From: Terfezia claveryi
Lineage: Eukaryota; Ascomycota; Pezizomycetes; Pezizales; Pezizaceae
Direction: 5' to 3'
Length of the DNA: 18,399 nt
Assembly: GCA_015179025.1 (NCBI GenBank)
Contig: WHUX01000581.1
Span: 1 to 18,399 of the forward strand
Shown here: one piece after another, positions 1 through 8,301 of the stretch
Numbering within the stretch: position 1 is the first letter of the stretch
Layout: each line of letters begins with the position of its first letter
Notes under the pieces: model-generated
Database searches by the model: none
What the model was told of the DNA's origin: nothing
What the model saw: the letters and a program-made list of their open reading frames with translations, nothing else
Program-made: the position numbers and the translations under genes

Positions 1-1
1 T

Positions 2-349
2 GACCACGGCACTCGACAATTTGCGGATAAACTGGGTTTCAATGACCCAGGTATACCCAAGACCCTCTACCAGGTATGGCGCTCATGCATGCAGCGCGCG
101 ATGTCCGATTTTGGTATATTCGGGCCTGGTGAGTCCGGACGAACGAAATTCGCAGAGTTGTGCGAATGGGGCGCTGGCCATCCGGCAATGGCTCCTAAAG
201 GCCAAATGAATTACCACCAGCAGGAGTACCGGAGTGCACTAAACCAATTAATGCAGGATGTCGCCAAGAAGGCTCGAAAATCACGACAAGTGATGTGGGA
301 GTCAATTGCAGATGCGAGCTGCATACAGCAGGCTAATCCGGGATTGTAA
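2..349 (+). pseudogene. Partial open frame of unknown function, 5' end outside window
   Basis: The + strand is open from base 2 to the TAA at 347-349, giving about 115 codons with no start required, so the gene probably begins upstream of the window. The translation is a mixed-composition soluble protein (it includes GTRQFADKLGFNDPG and GPGESGRTKFAELCEWG) with a basic, helical-looking C-terminal part (VAKKARKSRQVMWESIADASC). I do not recognise the family. The TAA is followed directly by TAG, and the same frame then stays open again. Both stops could therefore be former CAA and CAG codons, as in the rest of the window. GC content is higher than in the DNA further right. It may be the N-terminal part of the long decayed locus running to 4403, but that link is inference. 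Confidence 0.45.
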
Positions 350-1213
350 TAGAACCTCTTGGCAGATTACCGAATATGGGCAAGGAACAGCCGAGCTACC
401 CTACATGCCCAACAACTAAGGATCTTAGAAGGTGAGAACAGAGTCCGGCACAGAGCGGACATAGGGCTGCTACGGAGTACGCCAACCTCTGGCTAGCCTG
501 ATACTAGCTACCCCTTTCCTACACAGCCCCTCCCGCAAGCCCTACAAATGCAGGTTAGCCCCCCCAGACCCAATCGGACTAGCCCCCCAGTCCGTGCTAC
601 AAGACCATACAGGCCAGTACCCACCGGCTTCACCACTTCCTCCTAGGTCCCGCTTACAGGATACACCAGGGGTTGCTGGTGGGCCCTTGGCACCATCAAG
701 TGCAATCAACCACATCTAGCAGGCTGGGCACCTATCTGTGGGAGGGCCTCCAAATACAGTGCGGGTACACATTATATCGCCGGAAACGCATGTCCAGACC
801 CCTTATATGGGGCTGATATTCAGTTCTGCAACTATCTCTTCTACGTGGTTTTGGTTTACACACTATGCGGGCATACTGGCAGCCACTACCCCATTCATTC
901 TGGTAGGACGGGTTATCCGACATATCTATGCTATGGACGTCGCTGGACGATTTGTCATATTACTATAGATTATTTAGTCAGGAGCTTGATAATGGCACAT
1001 TCAGGGCCCAACCTCATGGATTTCCAGATTGAACTGGACCCCATAAGCCAGGTAAATACCCCAAGCACACCTCTCACTTCTCCCGGTCCTCCGGTTGTAC
1101 CCATGACAGCCCCACAAGTGCACCAGCCTCCCAATACACTACTAAGCATGTCATGCCAATATCTACTAAGAGGGCGAAAATGCTTGCGGCTGGTAAAGGT
1201 ACACTATCACTAA
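350..1213 (+). pseudogene. Decayed coding stretch with two competing frames
   Basis: The frame of the preceding piece continues here with only scattered TAG stops (near 500 and 645) to a TAA at 1211-1213. Around 600-960 a second + frame is open as well and reads as a Pro/Ser/Ala-rich segment (PPASPLPPRSRLQDTPGVAG) followed by a more hydrophobic part. I cannot decide which was used, and small indels may have moved the true frame between them. The 450-700 stretch is rich in CCC and CCT codons in either frame, as in a disordered Pro-rich linker. No domain is recognised. A minus-strand frame at 732-923 is also open and is probably a shadow. Confidence 0.3.
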
Positions 1214-2139
1214 AAGGGAAAAGTATAAAGAGTGCACTGTGAATTAAGGACATACCAATTGGTAGGGCTATAGGGATAACTAAGCAGACTAAGGGTCTGA
1301 AGGTTACCAAGAGGAAAACAACCAAGAAGGCACTAATTATTAAAGGGAAAACTATTACCAAGAGTATAACTGCTACCAAGGGGAAAACATCTGCCAAAGT
1401 TAAGGAAGGTTCTAAGGGTACTCCAGCTGCCAAGGTTACCTCAGCTGTCAAAAGTCCACCTCCACCTCCGAAGGTTGTAATACCAAAATCCAGACAATGA
1501 CCATATACAGATACTTTGAGTTACGATGAGGTACCTGGTGAGTTGATTGCAAAATAAATTGAGGTCAATGTACTAACAGGTATTGTAAGGCTCACAGGAG
1601 GCACCGGATATGGAAGCTCCCCATGATAGAAGGAAGGTTCGGACAGACCATGCCATGATTCTGAGTATCATGCTAGAATCTTGGCGAGTAGTGGGTTCTA
1701 GTGTTCTACACTTGGGACCATCCACGTGGGGACCTTTTTGGACTAGAAGAATACGTGCAAGGTCTGGTAAGTCCAGATTGAACCTAATTGCGGAATTACA
1801 TTAATGAAAGTAGGCACTTGACCTACAGCCGATATGGAATAAGAAGAGGTTGGTAAGCATATGGGTTAAGAAGATCAGGGTGGCAGGGTTGCAGATGATG
1901 AGAATGAGAGTAAGGATGTCCAGGAGGTCACGAATAATGAGGATCAGAGAGAAGATGATAATGGTAATAATGATAATCTGGATGAGGATATTAACAATCA
2001 GGCTGATGAGAGTAGGGATGCATATATTGAGGATGGAGATAAGGGTAGGAACGATATGGATGGGGATAGAGGTGACGCGAGTAAGATAAAGTCAATTCCT
2101 TATTTCCATTTTGATAGCAAAGGGTCCGGCAGTAGATGA
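1123..2139 (+). pseudogene. Decayed Lys-rich then Asp/Glu-rich coding stretch
   Basis: A single + frame can be followed across isolated stops. From about 1140 to 1490 it is Lys/Thr/Ala-rich and resembles a linker-histone-like tail (TKRKTTKKA, KGKTSAKVKEGSKGTPAAK), ending in a run of five Pro codons. From about 1831 it becomes strongly acidic (DDENESKDVQEVTNNEDQ, NNDNLDEDINNQADESRD) until TGA at 2137-2139. The stops between are TAA, TAG or TGA at places where CAA, CAG, CGA or TGG would fit, for example TAA codons within the acidic lead-in near 1840 and 1870. The charge segregation suggests a disordered nuclear or chromatin-associated protein, but that is only composition. It may be the middle of one long locus (2-4403). 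Confidence 0.4.
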
Positions 2140-2214
2140 TAAAGATGTTTTTAAAGATGTGATTCAATCTCCGAGTTATAGTTAGATCTTTTGGTTCATT
2201 TGTCAATTTAGGTA

Positions 2215-2880
2215 GTTAAACTGCAGTTTTGGTATCTTGCATATGAGGAGACTTTGTGGGAGCATAAGGAGTGTAAGACATGAGACTCTGTAGGTACAAA
2301 TAGATTGACTAGATACGTTAATGAGATAGGAATTGCTAGTACACACATGGAACTATAATAGGTAATATAGGTTGACATAAAATCTCTCTTTCTCATCCCT
2401 ACATAAACTTCAACAACTTCACCAACTCCTCCTATTCTAAATCTAAATCTCTCTCCCAATGTATACCTGGAACATACTTTGCACTACTAAATCTCTCTCC
2501 TAGTGTATGCTAAGGAAATAGTAATACCTCCAGGAAAGAAAACAAAGAGTAAGGAGAAGGTACCGAATCTCAAACGCTCACCTTCAATACAGGACCTATG
2601 AAAGGACTTCACCACATCTGACAGAGATAGTATCAGTCCAGGTGCATCCTCAAAGTTCAACGCTGTGATTAACTTTCCTTCAGTAATAGTAGACAATGCC
2701 TCTTCTAGAGACCCTCCCACCACATCCGGGTCTATTAGGGAATGCAAGCTACCAGCAGCAGGACCAGCCAACCTACCAATGACCTCTAGGAAATGAGCAG
2801 GAAGCTCGTTTACAAGAATACATATAGAGCCTGATGAAACTACTAAGGATTCGGAAAATAATTTCTTTAGTATAAAATAG
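2215..2880 (+). pseudogene. Decayed Ser/Thr/Pro-rich coding stretch
   Basis: The same + phase as the preceding block reads through with a few stops. At 2221-2340 it reads LQFWYLAYEETLWEHKECK and then TNRLTRYVNEIGIASTHMEL. From 2500 to 2877 it is a hydrophilic Lys-, Ser- and Pro-rich segment (IPPGKKTKSKEKVPNLKRS, then ASSRDPPTTSGSIRECKLP) with only two internal TGA codons before the TAG at 2878-2880. The opposite strand is also open here (2487-2888), giving a hydrophobic peptide. I favour the + strand because its composition matches the flanking + strand frames and its stops fit CGA or TGG decay. No domain is recognised. The 2380-2498 part holds three copies of AAATCTCTCT and may be non-coding. 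Confidence 0.35.
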
Positions 2881-2993
2881 ATTTGCAAAAAAGGTGCAGT
2901 ACACTACTCACACCTCAACTATTTCAGATACCGACTATATTTAGTGATCCCTTCTGAGTAATTCAATACATTGCTAATTCATATTAGTGTGCT

Positions 2994-4403
2994 AGCGGGG
3001 CTCGATCTTGAGTTATACTAGATGAATCCCCACTCAGGAGTTTGTTTTCAAATTGGAGTGGTGTTTCATTACCATTGACATCCCTGGAATCCCCAATATC
3101 TATAAGATCTCGCATAGCACTAGATGATGATACTTCTGCTAGGATTAGCATGGCAGAAGGAGCCAAACGCTAAAAGCGAAACTGCTCAATCATATAGTTT
3201 ACCTAGCTTCTATGAGATATGACAGAAATGGCAGTGAACAGGTTAGAAACTATCATACTATTTGAGGAGCCATTCCTAGACCCTCAGCATATGAAAAACA
3301 TTCTCGTAAAGGCATGGCAAGAACTGGAGACCTACTATCTGCATCATCATTCTCATGACAACAAGATTGATTCATATGTAAGGCACAGTATCGTATTTGT
3401 CACAAGGTAGACACTGAGAGTGTAAACGTAGCTTCAGAGTGTGCAAACGCAGACACGATTACACCTGGCATCAGAGGCGAGGAAAAACATTGCATTATTG
3501 TATCAATTTGACTAGAACACCTTGAAGGAATACATTTGGGACTATGTAGATTGATTGTTGAAACGAGATTGGTTTATATGCACTGAGAGTCTTTACAAGG
3601 TATGTCATCATCTGCTATCGCTTTTGTGGAAGTGACATAATGCAATAATCAAGACTTGTAGTTATCGATTTCATATACAAAAAGGAGTCGACCTCATCTA
3701 TTAGTACTATTTCAATGGCCGGAAGAAACATGGGAATATTGACTCAAGCTTCATGAAGCAGATAAGTGGTTCCTTCATATATTTCATCTTTACAGCCTTA
3801 TACCATGCCCTCAGTGCCTGAGAAAGTGGGGAATGTGAACTTGTGGCCGAGTTTAGTTATTTTAATTGTAATAGTACATTATAGTGTAGTGGTTATATGG
3901 ATCGAGATTGCTAATGTGGAACAGATGTCTATAAGAGACTGCTTAATCAATGGCGGCAATACTCGACAAGTATACAAGAGATGATTCTGCAAGTAACACA
4001 TTTCGAGATAGTAAAGATGGGACAGCACAGCACAAAGAAGGTAAGGTGGTAGTAAGATAAAGCCTATGAGGTGGACCCTAAAGAGGTAGCAGCGTTCTTG
4101 AGACAGCTCACAGAAGATCTGAAGACTGTGGGTGTTGACTGTTTTTAAAAATACAGAAAAGAGGAAGACCATAGAAGTAGGACGGAGGAGGACATTTGGG
4201 CCAGTGATAGGCAAACAAATATGGAGGAAGAAGGGGGTGAAGGCATTAGAGAGGCAACTAGTACTGGCATTGATACCATGTTAGTGAGGGAAGAGGATGC
4301 AGAGGACGAGGAGGAGGAGGAGGATCAGGAGGACGAGGAGGACGAGGAGGAGGAAGAAAAAGAAAAAGAAGAAAGTATAGATGGAGGAGAGAAGAAATCT
4401 TAG
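2994..4403 (+). pseudogene. Decayed gene resembling the fungal DUF6532 family, with Glu-rich tail
   Basis: One + frame runs about 1.4 kb through scattered TAG, TAA and TGA codons and ends at TAG 4401-4403. At 3219-3407 it is fully open: helical text with FEEPFLDPQHMKNILVKAWQ and a later SYVRHSIVFVTR. Past that stop the same frame continues with helical text (ASEARKNIALLYQFD, FTALYHALSA, ESGECELVAEFSY, YKRLLNQWRQYSTS) to about 4010. The order of these blocks resembles my recollection of DUF6532 proteins, which are large multi-copy families in Agaricomycetes with no known function. This is memory, not a search result. From 4221 the frame becomes a Glu/Asp run made mostly of GAG and GAC codons, a typical disordered tail. 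The many stops mean it is not functional. Confidence 0.45.
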
Positions 4404-4889
4404 AGTATAGTGGGGATATGGGCCTGGGAAGAAAAGAATGATTAGGGGTAATAGAGTGTGAAAGGGGTTACGAGGGGCTAGTAGGATAAGGAATAAGGTT
4501 ACTATTTGTTTTTAGGATTTTCTTTTCATTTGGATTTGGCAGGGTTATATAGGGATAATAAGGGACAGAGGGTTTTTAGCGGGGATATTTGTATATAACG
4601 AGAGAATTTGTGGGACAGGATAACAAAGGGAACAGATTTTCGATTTATGTCAGGATAACACCAATGGAGGATTATGGAATAGATATATAGTTAGGACATA
4701 TATAGTAGATTGAATTGCAAGAAATAGGTTCGGCATGGGACATAAAAGAGACTCTAATAGCACAGTGATATAATTAAGAAGAGTGAGTAGAAAGAAACGA
4801 AGGGAAACACATCACGAGAGGGCACTAGGGATGGTTAGCACTTAAAGGAATGAGGAGCGAAGCAAGTAAGAGAAAGTCAGTTGACAGTA
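4404..4889. other. Non-coding AT-rich stretch
   Basis: No open frame of useful length is visible on either strand. The sequence is purine-rich on the + strand with many GGG and TATATA motifs. It could be 3' flank of the decayed gene to the left. I see no repeat or RNA gene in it. Confidence 0.5.
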
Positions 4890-5345
4890 GACACCTGGTA
4901 CCTGGAGGGAGGGAATATAGATACATAGCATCCTCAGGCAGAGGACATGGACCCTAGATGCCTGGAGGTATAGAAGTTAGCCTAACTGGTGTAGAGAATA
5001 TGGATACCTAGCACCAGGAGGCAGGGGATTTATATATAGAGCGTCCAGAGACAGGGGGTACTAAGAGGTAGGCAATTTCGACACTTGGTGTCCTGAGGCA
5101 GAGGAGGTAGACACTTGTTGCCCGGAGAGAGGGAATATAAACAAATAGCATCCTCAGGCAGAAGAGATGGATACTTGATATTCAGAGGCACAGAAGTTAG
5201 CCCTTGGCATCCGCTATAAAAAATGTGGATGCCTGGCACTAGGTGTCAGAGGATTTGGACACTGAGCGTCCAGAGGTAGGAGAGTAGAAGCTGGATACCA
5301 GAGGGAGTGAAATTAGACACTTGGTGTCTGGAGGCAGCCACTTGG
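4890..5345 (+). repeat. Degenerate 30-bp minisatellite with a higher-order period near 220 bp
   Basis: Units of about 30 bp begin with GACAC or GATAC and contain a core like CTTGGTGTCCTGAGGCAGAGGA, interrupted by variants. Examples start at 4890, 4920, 4950, 5080 and 5110. A longer period is also visible: TAGCATCCTCAGGCAG occurs near 4926 and again near 5146, and GCGTCCAGAG occurs at 5041 and near 5268. Because 30 is a multiple of 3, units read on the + strand as ten-residue repeats of the type DTxxPEAEEx (for example DTWCPEAEEV, DTCCPERGNI). Several units carry TAG where CAG would give DTQHPQAE. This suggests a former protein repeat, now with stops and frame changes. Confidence 0.65.
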
Positions 5346-5459
5346 AGGGTAGAGCATCATAAAGATGGATATTCGGACATCTACATTCCAGAATGTCAGT
5401 TTGCCTTTTGGACGCCAGAGATGCCAGCGGTATGAGAGGCAAACTATATTTCTTCCTAA
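5316..5459 (+). pseudogene. Short decayed coding tail after the minisatellite
   Basis: After a last repeat-like DTWCLEA, the + frame continues with non-repetitive text (WRVEHHKDGYSDIYIPECQ, then FAFWTPEMPAV), crosses one TGA and ends at TAA 5457-5459. It may be the C-terminal end of the repeat-containing gene. I do not recognise a family, and the length is too short to be sure that it was ever coding. Confidence 0.3.
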
Positions 5460-5875
5460 TGTTTATCACCAAAATAGTATGGTTATATAGTTAGTGTAGT
5501 ATGAGCTTTTCTGTAGCTTTCTCTGAGAATTGGTTAATAAACTTATAATATTGGTCTAGAACTATGGACTTCTACTACTCCTTAGAGGTTATCTTATTAA
5601 CCTCTAGGTTTACGTCATATATAAAGAGGGTATACGCCTTCAGTTTATGTTTCATAGTAAGGTAGTAGAAAGCCTCTGCTTCAATAAAGTTGATATTGTG
5701 TAGTTTTGGTAAGGGGGTTTCTACAACTACCTGGCTAGGGTCTTTTACTAGAGTGATAGAGTATATAGTCCTTTAACGGTAGTTTGTAGGGCACTATAGT
5801 ACTTTTTACAGTACCTACTATTAAAATTCAAGGTGTAAAAGCTAAAGTTAATGGAGATATAATGCATAGTGTGCA
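5460..5875. other. AT-rich spacer with no gene seen
   Basis: No coding frame, repeat unit or RNA gene is recognisable. The composition is AT-rich with many TAG and TTATA words. It ends just before the GC-rich CGAGT motif block. Confidence 0.5.
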
Positions 5876-5879
5876 CGTC

Positions 5880-6000
5880 GGCCCGAGTCGAGGCGAGTTC
5901 TCTATCTATTTTTCCTACTCGGTACTGACTCGCGCCTATACCAATTCTTGTAAAGCCAACTCGTACCGACTCGCTGGCTACTCGCCGGCTATTCAGTGAT
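5880..6000 (+). repeat. GC-rich CGAGT-motif block, left side
   Basis: An island of CGAGT/ACTCG words in AT-rich surroundings. It contains CGAGGCGA (5889-5896), GACTCGCGCC (5927-5936) and GGCTACTCGCC (about 5976-5986). Each has an inverted counterpart in the block at 6577-6725 (TCGCCTCG 6707-6714, GGCGCGAGTC 6674-6683, GGCGAGTAGCC 6576-6586). The pair may be the decayed inverted ends of a small element enclosing the microsatellite. Alignment over the full length is only partial. Confidence 0.4.
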
Positions 6001-6074
6001 CGACACAGGCATCGCCAAAGCTTAGTTACCTATATTTCACGTTGCTCTACATTTCGTTTGGGCATTCTTATATG

Positions 6075-6164
6075 CTTCTGCTCGTCCTAATACTCGCTTG
6101 CTCTCTTATTTTCCTGCTAATACTCGCTTGCTCTATTGTGCTAAGCGTAAACAAGCAAGCAAGC

Positions 6165-6202
<38 letters not shown>

Positions 6203-6205
6203 TAG

Positions 6206-6238
<33 letters not shown>

Positions 6239-6470
6239 TAGCACAAGTGAGCAAGCGGGGTATTAGCATGAGCGAGCAAGTGAGTAGAAGCACGAGCGAG
6301 CAAGTGAGTAGAAGCACGAGCGAGCAAGTGAGTATAAGCACGAGCAAGCACGAGTGAGCAAGCAAGCAATAGCACGAGTGAGCAAGCAGGGTATTAGCAT
6401 GAGCAAGCAAGTACTTGCATGCTTACTTGCTTGCTCGTACTAATGCTCACTTTCTCTTGCTTGCTTACTT
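6075..6470. repeat. AAGC microsatellite with oppositely oriented flanking units
   Basis: From about 6150 to 6240 the + strand is nearly pure AAGC/GCAA tetranucleotide with a few AATAGAG interruptions. From 6240 to 6410 it becomes a 24-bp-type minisatellite, GAGCGAGCAAGTGAGTAGAA with GCAC joins. On the left (6090-6135) the complementary form TACTCGCTTGCTCT occurs twice. On the right (6415-6470) CTTACTTGCTTGCTCGTACTAATGC is again the complementary form. The array is thus bounded on both sides by inverted copies of its own unit. At about 6392-6445 the boundary is a near-perfect palindrome centred on CTTGCATGC. Confidence 0.8.
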
Positions 6471-6576
6471 TCTTTCAGGTCCGGAAATCTGAGTTGGACA
6501 AACCCACTTTCAATTGCCCACGGATTTTGCCTCCTGTCATGGAATTAAATAAACTTACAAACAAGAAACAAGCTTG

Positions 6577-6599
6577 GCGAGTAGCCATTGGCTACTCGC
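6577..6599. repeat. Perfect 10-bp inverted repeat, 3-nt loop
   Basis: GCGAGTAGCC at 6577-6586 and GGCTACTCGC at 6590-6599 are exact reverse complements separated by ATT. The right arm also occurs in the left-hand CGAGT block near 5976. It could fold as a hairpin in DNA or RNA. Its role is unknown. Confidence 0.7.
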
Positions 6600-6725
6600 T
6601 CCTGGCCCGAGTAATCTGAAGAAGAGAAAAGCCGACTCACTGGTGCGGCTTAGAGCCAGAAAAAAAGCCATCGGCGCGAGTCTTGGCGAGTCAGCGCGGG
6701 GATAAATCGCCTCGGTGCGCAGATT
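6600..6725 (+). repeat. GC-rich CGAGT-motif block, right side
   Basis: The second CGAGT island, carrying GGCGCGAGTC (6674-6683) and TCGCCTCG (6707-6714), which are inverted counterparts of words in the block at 5880-6000. The spacing of the two words is similar on both sides. It is followed by ordinary AT-rich DNA leading into the old LTR. Confidence 0.4.
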
Positions 6726-6809
6726 AATAATGTATTTAAAGCTACAGAATTTCAAGAACAATAGGGTATTTGAGCTTGGTCACAAATATCGGGAGACTTA
6801 CTGAGTAGT

Positions 6810-7301
6810 TGTCACAACTGTATACTCAGTTGCCTATGTCATCATCTGTAATTATATGTAATAGGTTATCATTTCCTTGCTTAACTTCTGAGATAGGAAT
6901 CTTAAAAAGCTTATTTCTTCCATTACCCTGGCCTAGAATTATGTATATAGAGCCTCTGTCCCTTATATAGTCGTTGGATCCCTATCCAATCCTCTGTACT
7001 GGAGTACCTTCTCTATACACCCCCCTTGTCCTATAAACAACTCTGCAGCAACAGCTGTCTCCTTCTAATACATGCAGTAACTGCTTCTATGTATCTCTTG
7101 CCTCTTACCCTTGTCCCCCATCTCTGCCTTCTCTTAGTTACATATATAGCATTCCTATATATATATTACCCTAGCTCTACCCTTGTCATGCCCCTTGCCT
7201 TTCCCCAAATCACACATATAGTGCTTCTATAGGTGTGATTCTCCCTTGCTACTGTCCTGGCATACCTCTTAGTTGCCTGGTCTCCTAGAGCCCATTCTAT
7301 A
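6810..7301 (+). repeat. 5' LTR of the older element
   Basis: It starts TGTCACAACTGTATACTCAG, like the younger 5' LTR, and ends CTATA directly before CTATGTTGGATC, the same junction as in the younger copy. Internal landmarks are conserved: the GATAGG-ATCTT block, a TATA-like TTATGTATATAGAG followed by CTGTCCC, and a TAAACAACTCTGCAG block. At 492 bp it is about 175 bp shorter than the younger LTR, because it has only one decayed copy of the 47-bp palindromic unit (about 6833-6857). Confidence 0.85.
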
Positions 7302-7332
7302 CTATGTTGGATCTTTTAGACCAACTGGTACA

Positions 7333-7598
7333 ATATCTGCGAACATTCCACTATCTACCGATAGATTTGGAGCCTGGAGGGCGACTCTGATCCCATTAGA
7401 CCTAATAGAACTATCAGCATACCAATGAACTATGATCAAAATATTCATAGATACTTATACTATCAGTGAACAATAAGGAGTGGACCTTCAAAAAGCTGAA
7501 AAGTGAATCCGAGAAGCTAAAGATGAAATAACCCTTCTTTAGGAAGCTATAGTAGAGTACAGGATAACTATCTGAAGACTAACTTGTACTTTAGATCT
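7333..7598 (+). pseudogene. gag: Older gag, N-terminal fragment before the insertion
   Basis: The frame aligns with the N-terminus of the younger Gag. It begins with ATA (7333-7335) where the younger copy has ATG (8302-8304), then reads ISANIPLSTDRFGAWRATLI against the younger start. Further on, AEKxIREAKDEITLL matches the younger AERKLRSANEEIMVLQ coiled-coil-like segment. It has several TAG, TAA and TGA stops. The frame stops at the target duplication GATCT and resumes at 14025 on the far side of the younger element, so this is one half of a split gene. Confidence 0.75.
7594..7598 (+). repeat. Target-site duplication, left copy (GATCT)
   Basis: GATCT lies immediately before the TG of the younger 5' LTR. 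The same five bases follow the CA end of the younger 3' LTR at 14025-14029. A 5-bp duplication is normal for Ty3/gypsy integrases. Confidence 0.9.
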
Positions 7599-7618
7599 TG
7601 TCACAACTGTGTACTCAG

Positions 7619-7853
7619 TTGTTCTCGCCATCACCTGTGACGCAGGTGATAGGTCATTGCTATTGTTGTCCTCGCCATCACCTGTGATGTAGGCGATAGG
7701 TCATTGCCATTGTTGTCTTTGTCATCACCTGCGATCGTAGGTGATGGGTTATTATTCAGTTGTCCTCGCCATCACCTGCAACACAGGTAATGGGTCATTG
7801 CCATTGTTGTCTTTGTTATCACCTGCGATCGCAGGTGATGGGTTATTGTTATC
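7619..7853 (+). repeat. Five 47-bp palindromic units in the 5' LTR
   Basis: Palindromic cores start at 7630, 7677, 7724, 7771 and 7818, exactly 47 bp apart. The best core (7818-7839) is ATCACCTGCGA followed by its exact reverse complement. Each half contains CACCTG/CAGGTG, an E-box-type hexamer. Two flank types occur, TCCTCGCC (A) and TCTTTGTC/TCTTTGTT (B), in the order A-A-B-A-B. The array at 13384-13599 in the 3' LTR has the same order, so it expanded before this copy inserted. Confidence 0.9.
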
Positions 7854-7920
7854 GTTACCTTCCTTGGCTTCCGAGATAGGGATCTTCGGAAGCTTATTTT
7901 GCCCCTTGCCCTGACAGAAT

Positions 7921-7932
7921 TATATATATATA
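7921..7932 (+). promoter_or_regulatory. Candidate LTR TATA box
   Basis: A TATATATATATA run followed by GACCCTGTCCC. It is conserved in the 3' LTR (13681-13692) and, mutated, in the old LTR, at the same place relative to flanking blocks. A later TAAATAA (near 8052) is an alternative. Confidence 0.5.
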
Positions 7933-8269
7933 GACCCTGTCCCTTGTACTATCAATGGATCCCTATCTATTATCTTGTATACCTAATACAGAACCTTGTC
8001 TCTCCGTGAAGGTATACCTCCTTTGTACACCCCCTCATCTTGCCTTGTCCCGTAAATAACTCTGCAGTACAGCTGCCCCCATCTGACACATGTGGCAACT
8101 GCCTCCGTGTATCTCGTGCCTCTTACCCTCTGCCCTTCTTGCCCATGCCCCCCATCCCAGCCTTCCCCTAGTCACACACATAGCATCCTACATGTGTCTT
8201 GCCCTAGCCTCTGCCTTTTTCCTAGCGTACCCCTTGGTTACCTTATCCCCAAAGCCTATGTTATACTAC

Positions 8270-8289
8270 GTTGGATCTTCTTCACCAAC
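8270..8289 (+). other. Leader hairpin next to the 5' LTR
   Basis: GTTGG (8270-8274) and CCAAC (8285-8289) are complementary around a 10-nt loop, four bases after the LTR end. The older copy has the same arms and loop length (7306-7325) although the loop bases differ. This is where the primer-binding site should be. I could not match it to a particular tRNA 3' end, so the priming mode is unknown. Confidence 0.55.
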
Positions 8290-8301
8290 TGGTACACTGT
8301 C

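Larger units (their letters stand above)
7599..8265 (+). repeat. 5' LTR of the younger element
   Basis: 667 bp, starting TGTCACAAC and ending GTTATA (the 3' LTR ends ATTACA, so the last C has become T). It aligns over its whole length with the 3' LTR at 13353-14024, with scattered, mostly transition, differences. It holds the five-unit palindromic array, a TATA run (7921-7932) and a pyrimidine-rich 3' part. Transcription probably starts downstream of the TATA run or of TAAATAA near 8052. Confidence 0.93.

Noticed and set aside
1850..2089. Met/Arg/Ile-rich open frame
   Set aside because: It is the shadow of the acidic frame in the same DNA, made of GAT/GAG codons read out of phase.
2487..2888. 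Minus-strand 133-residue open frame
   Set aside because: The + strand frame here is also open and better matches the composition of its neighbours and the C-to-T stop pattern. The minus peptide has no recognised motif.
6133..6410. Minus-strand frames encoding long Leu-Ala-Cys repeats
   Set aside because: They are translations of the AAGC tetranucleotide array, which is open in several frames by composition alone. There is no start context or domain.
7630..7839. Regularly spaced palindromes resembling a CRISPR array
   Set aside because: The intervening sequences are themselves repeated, not unique spacers, and the whole array lies inside an LTR and is present in the other LTR.
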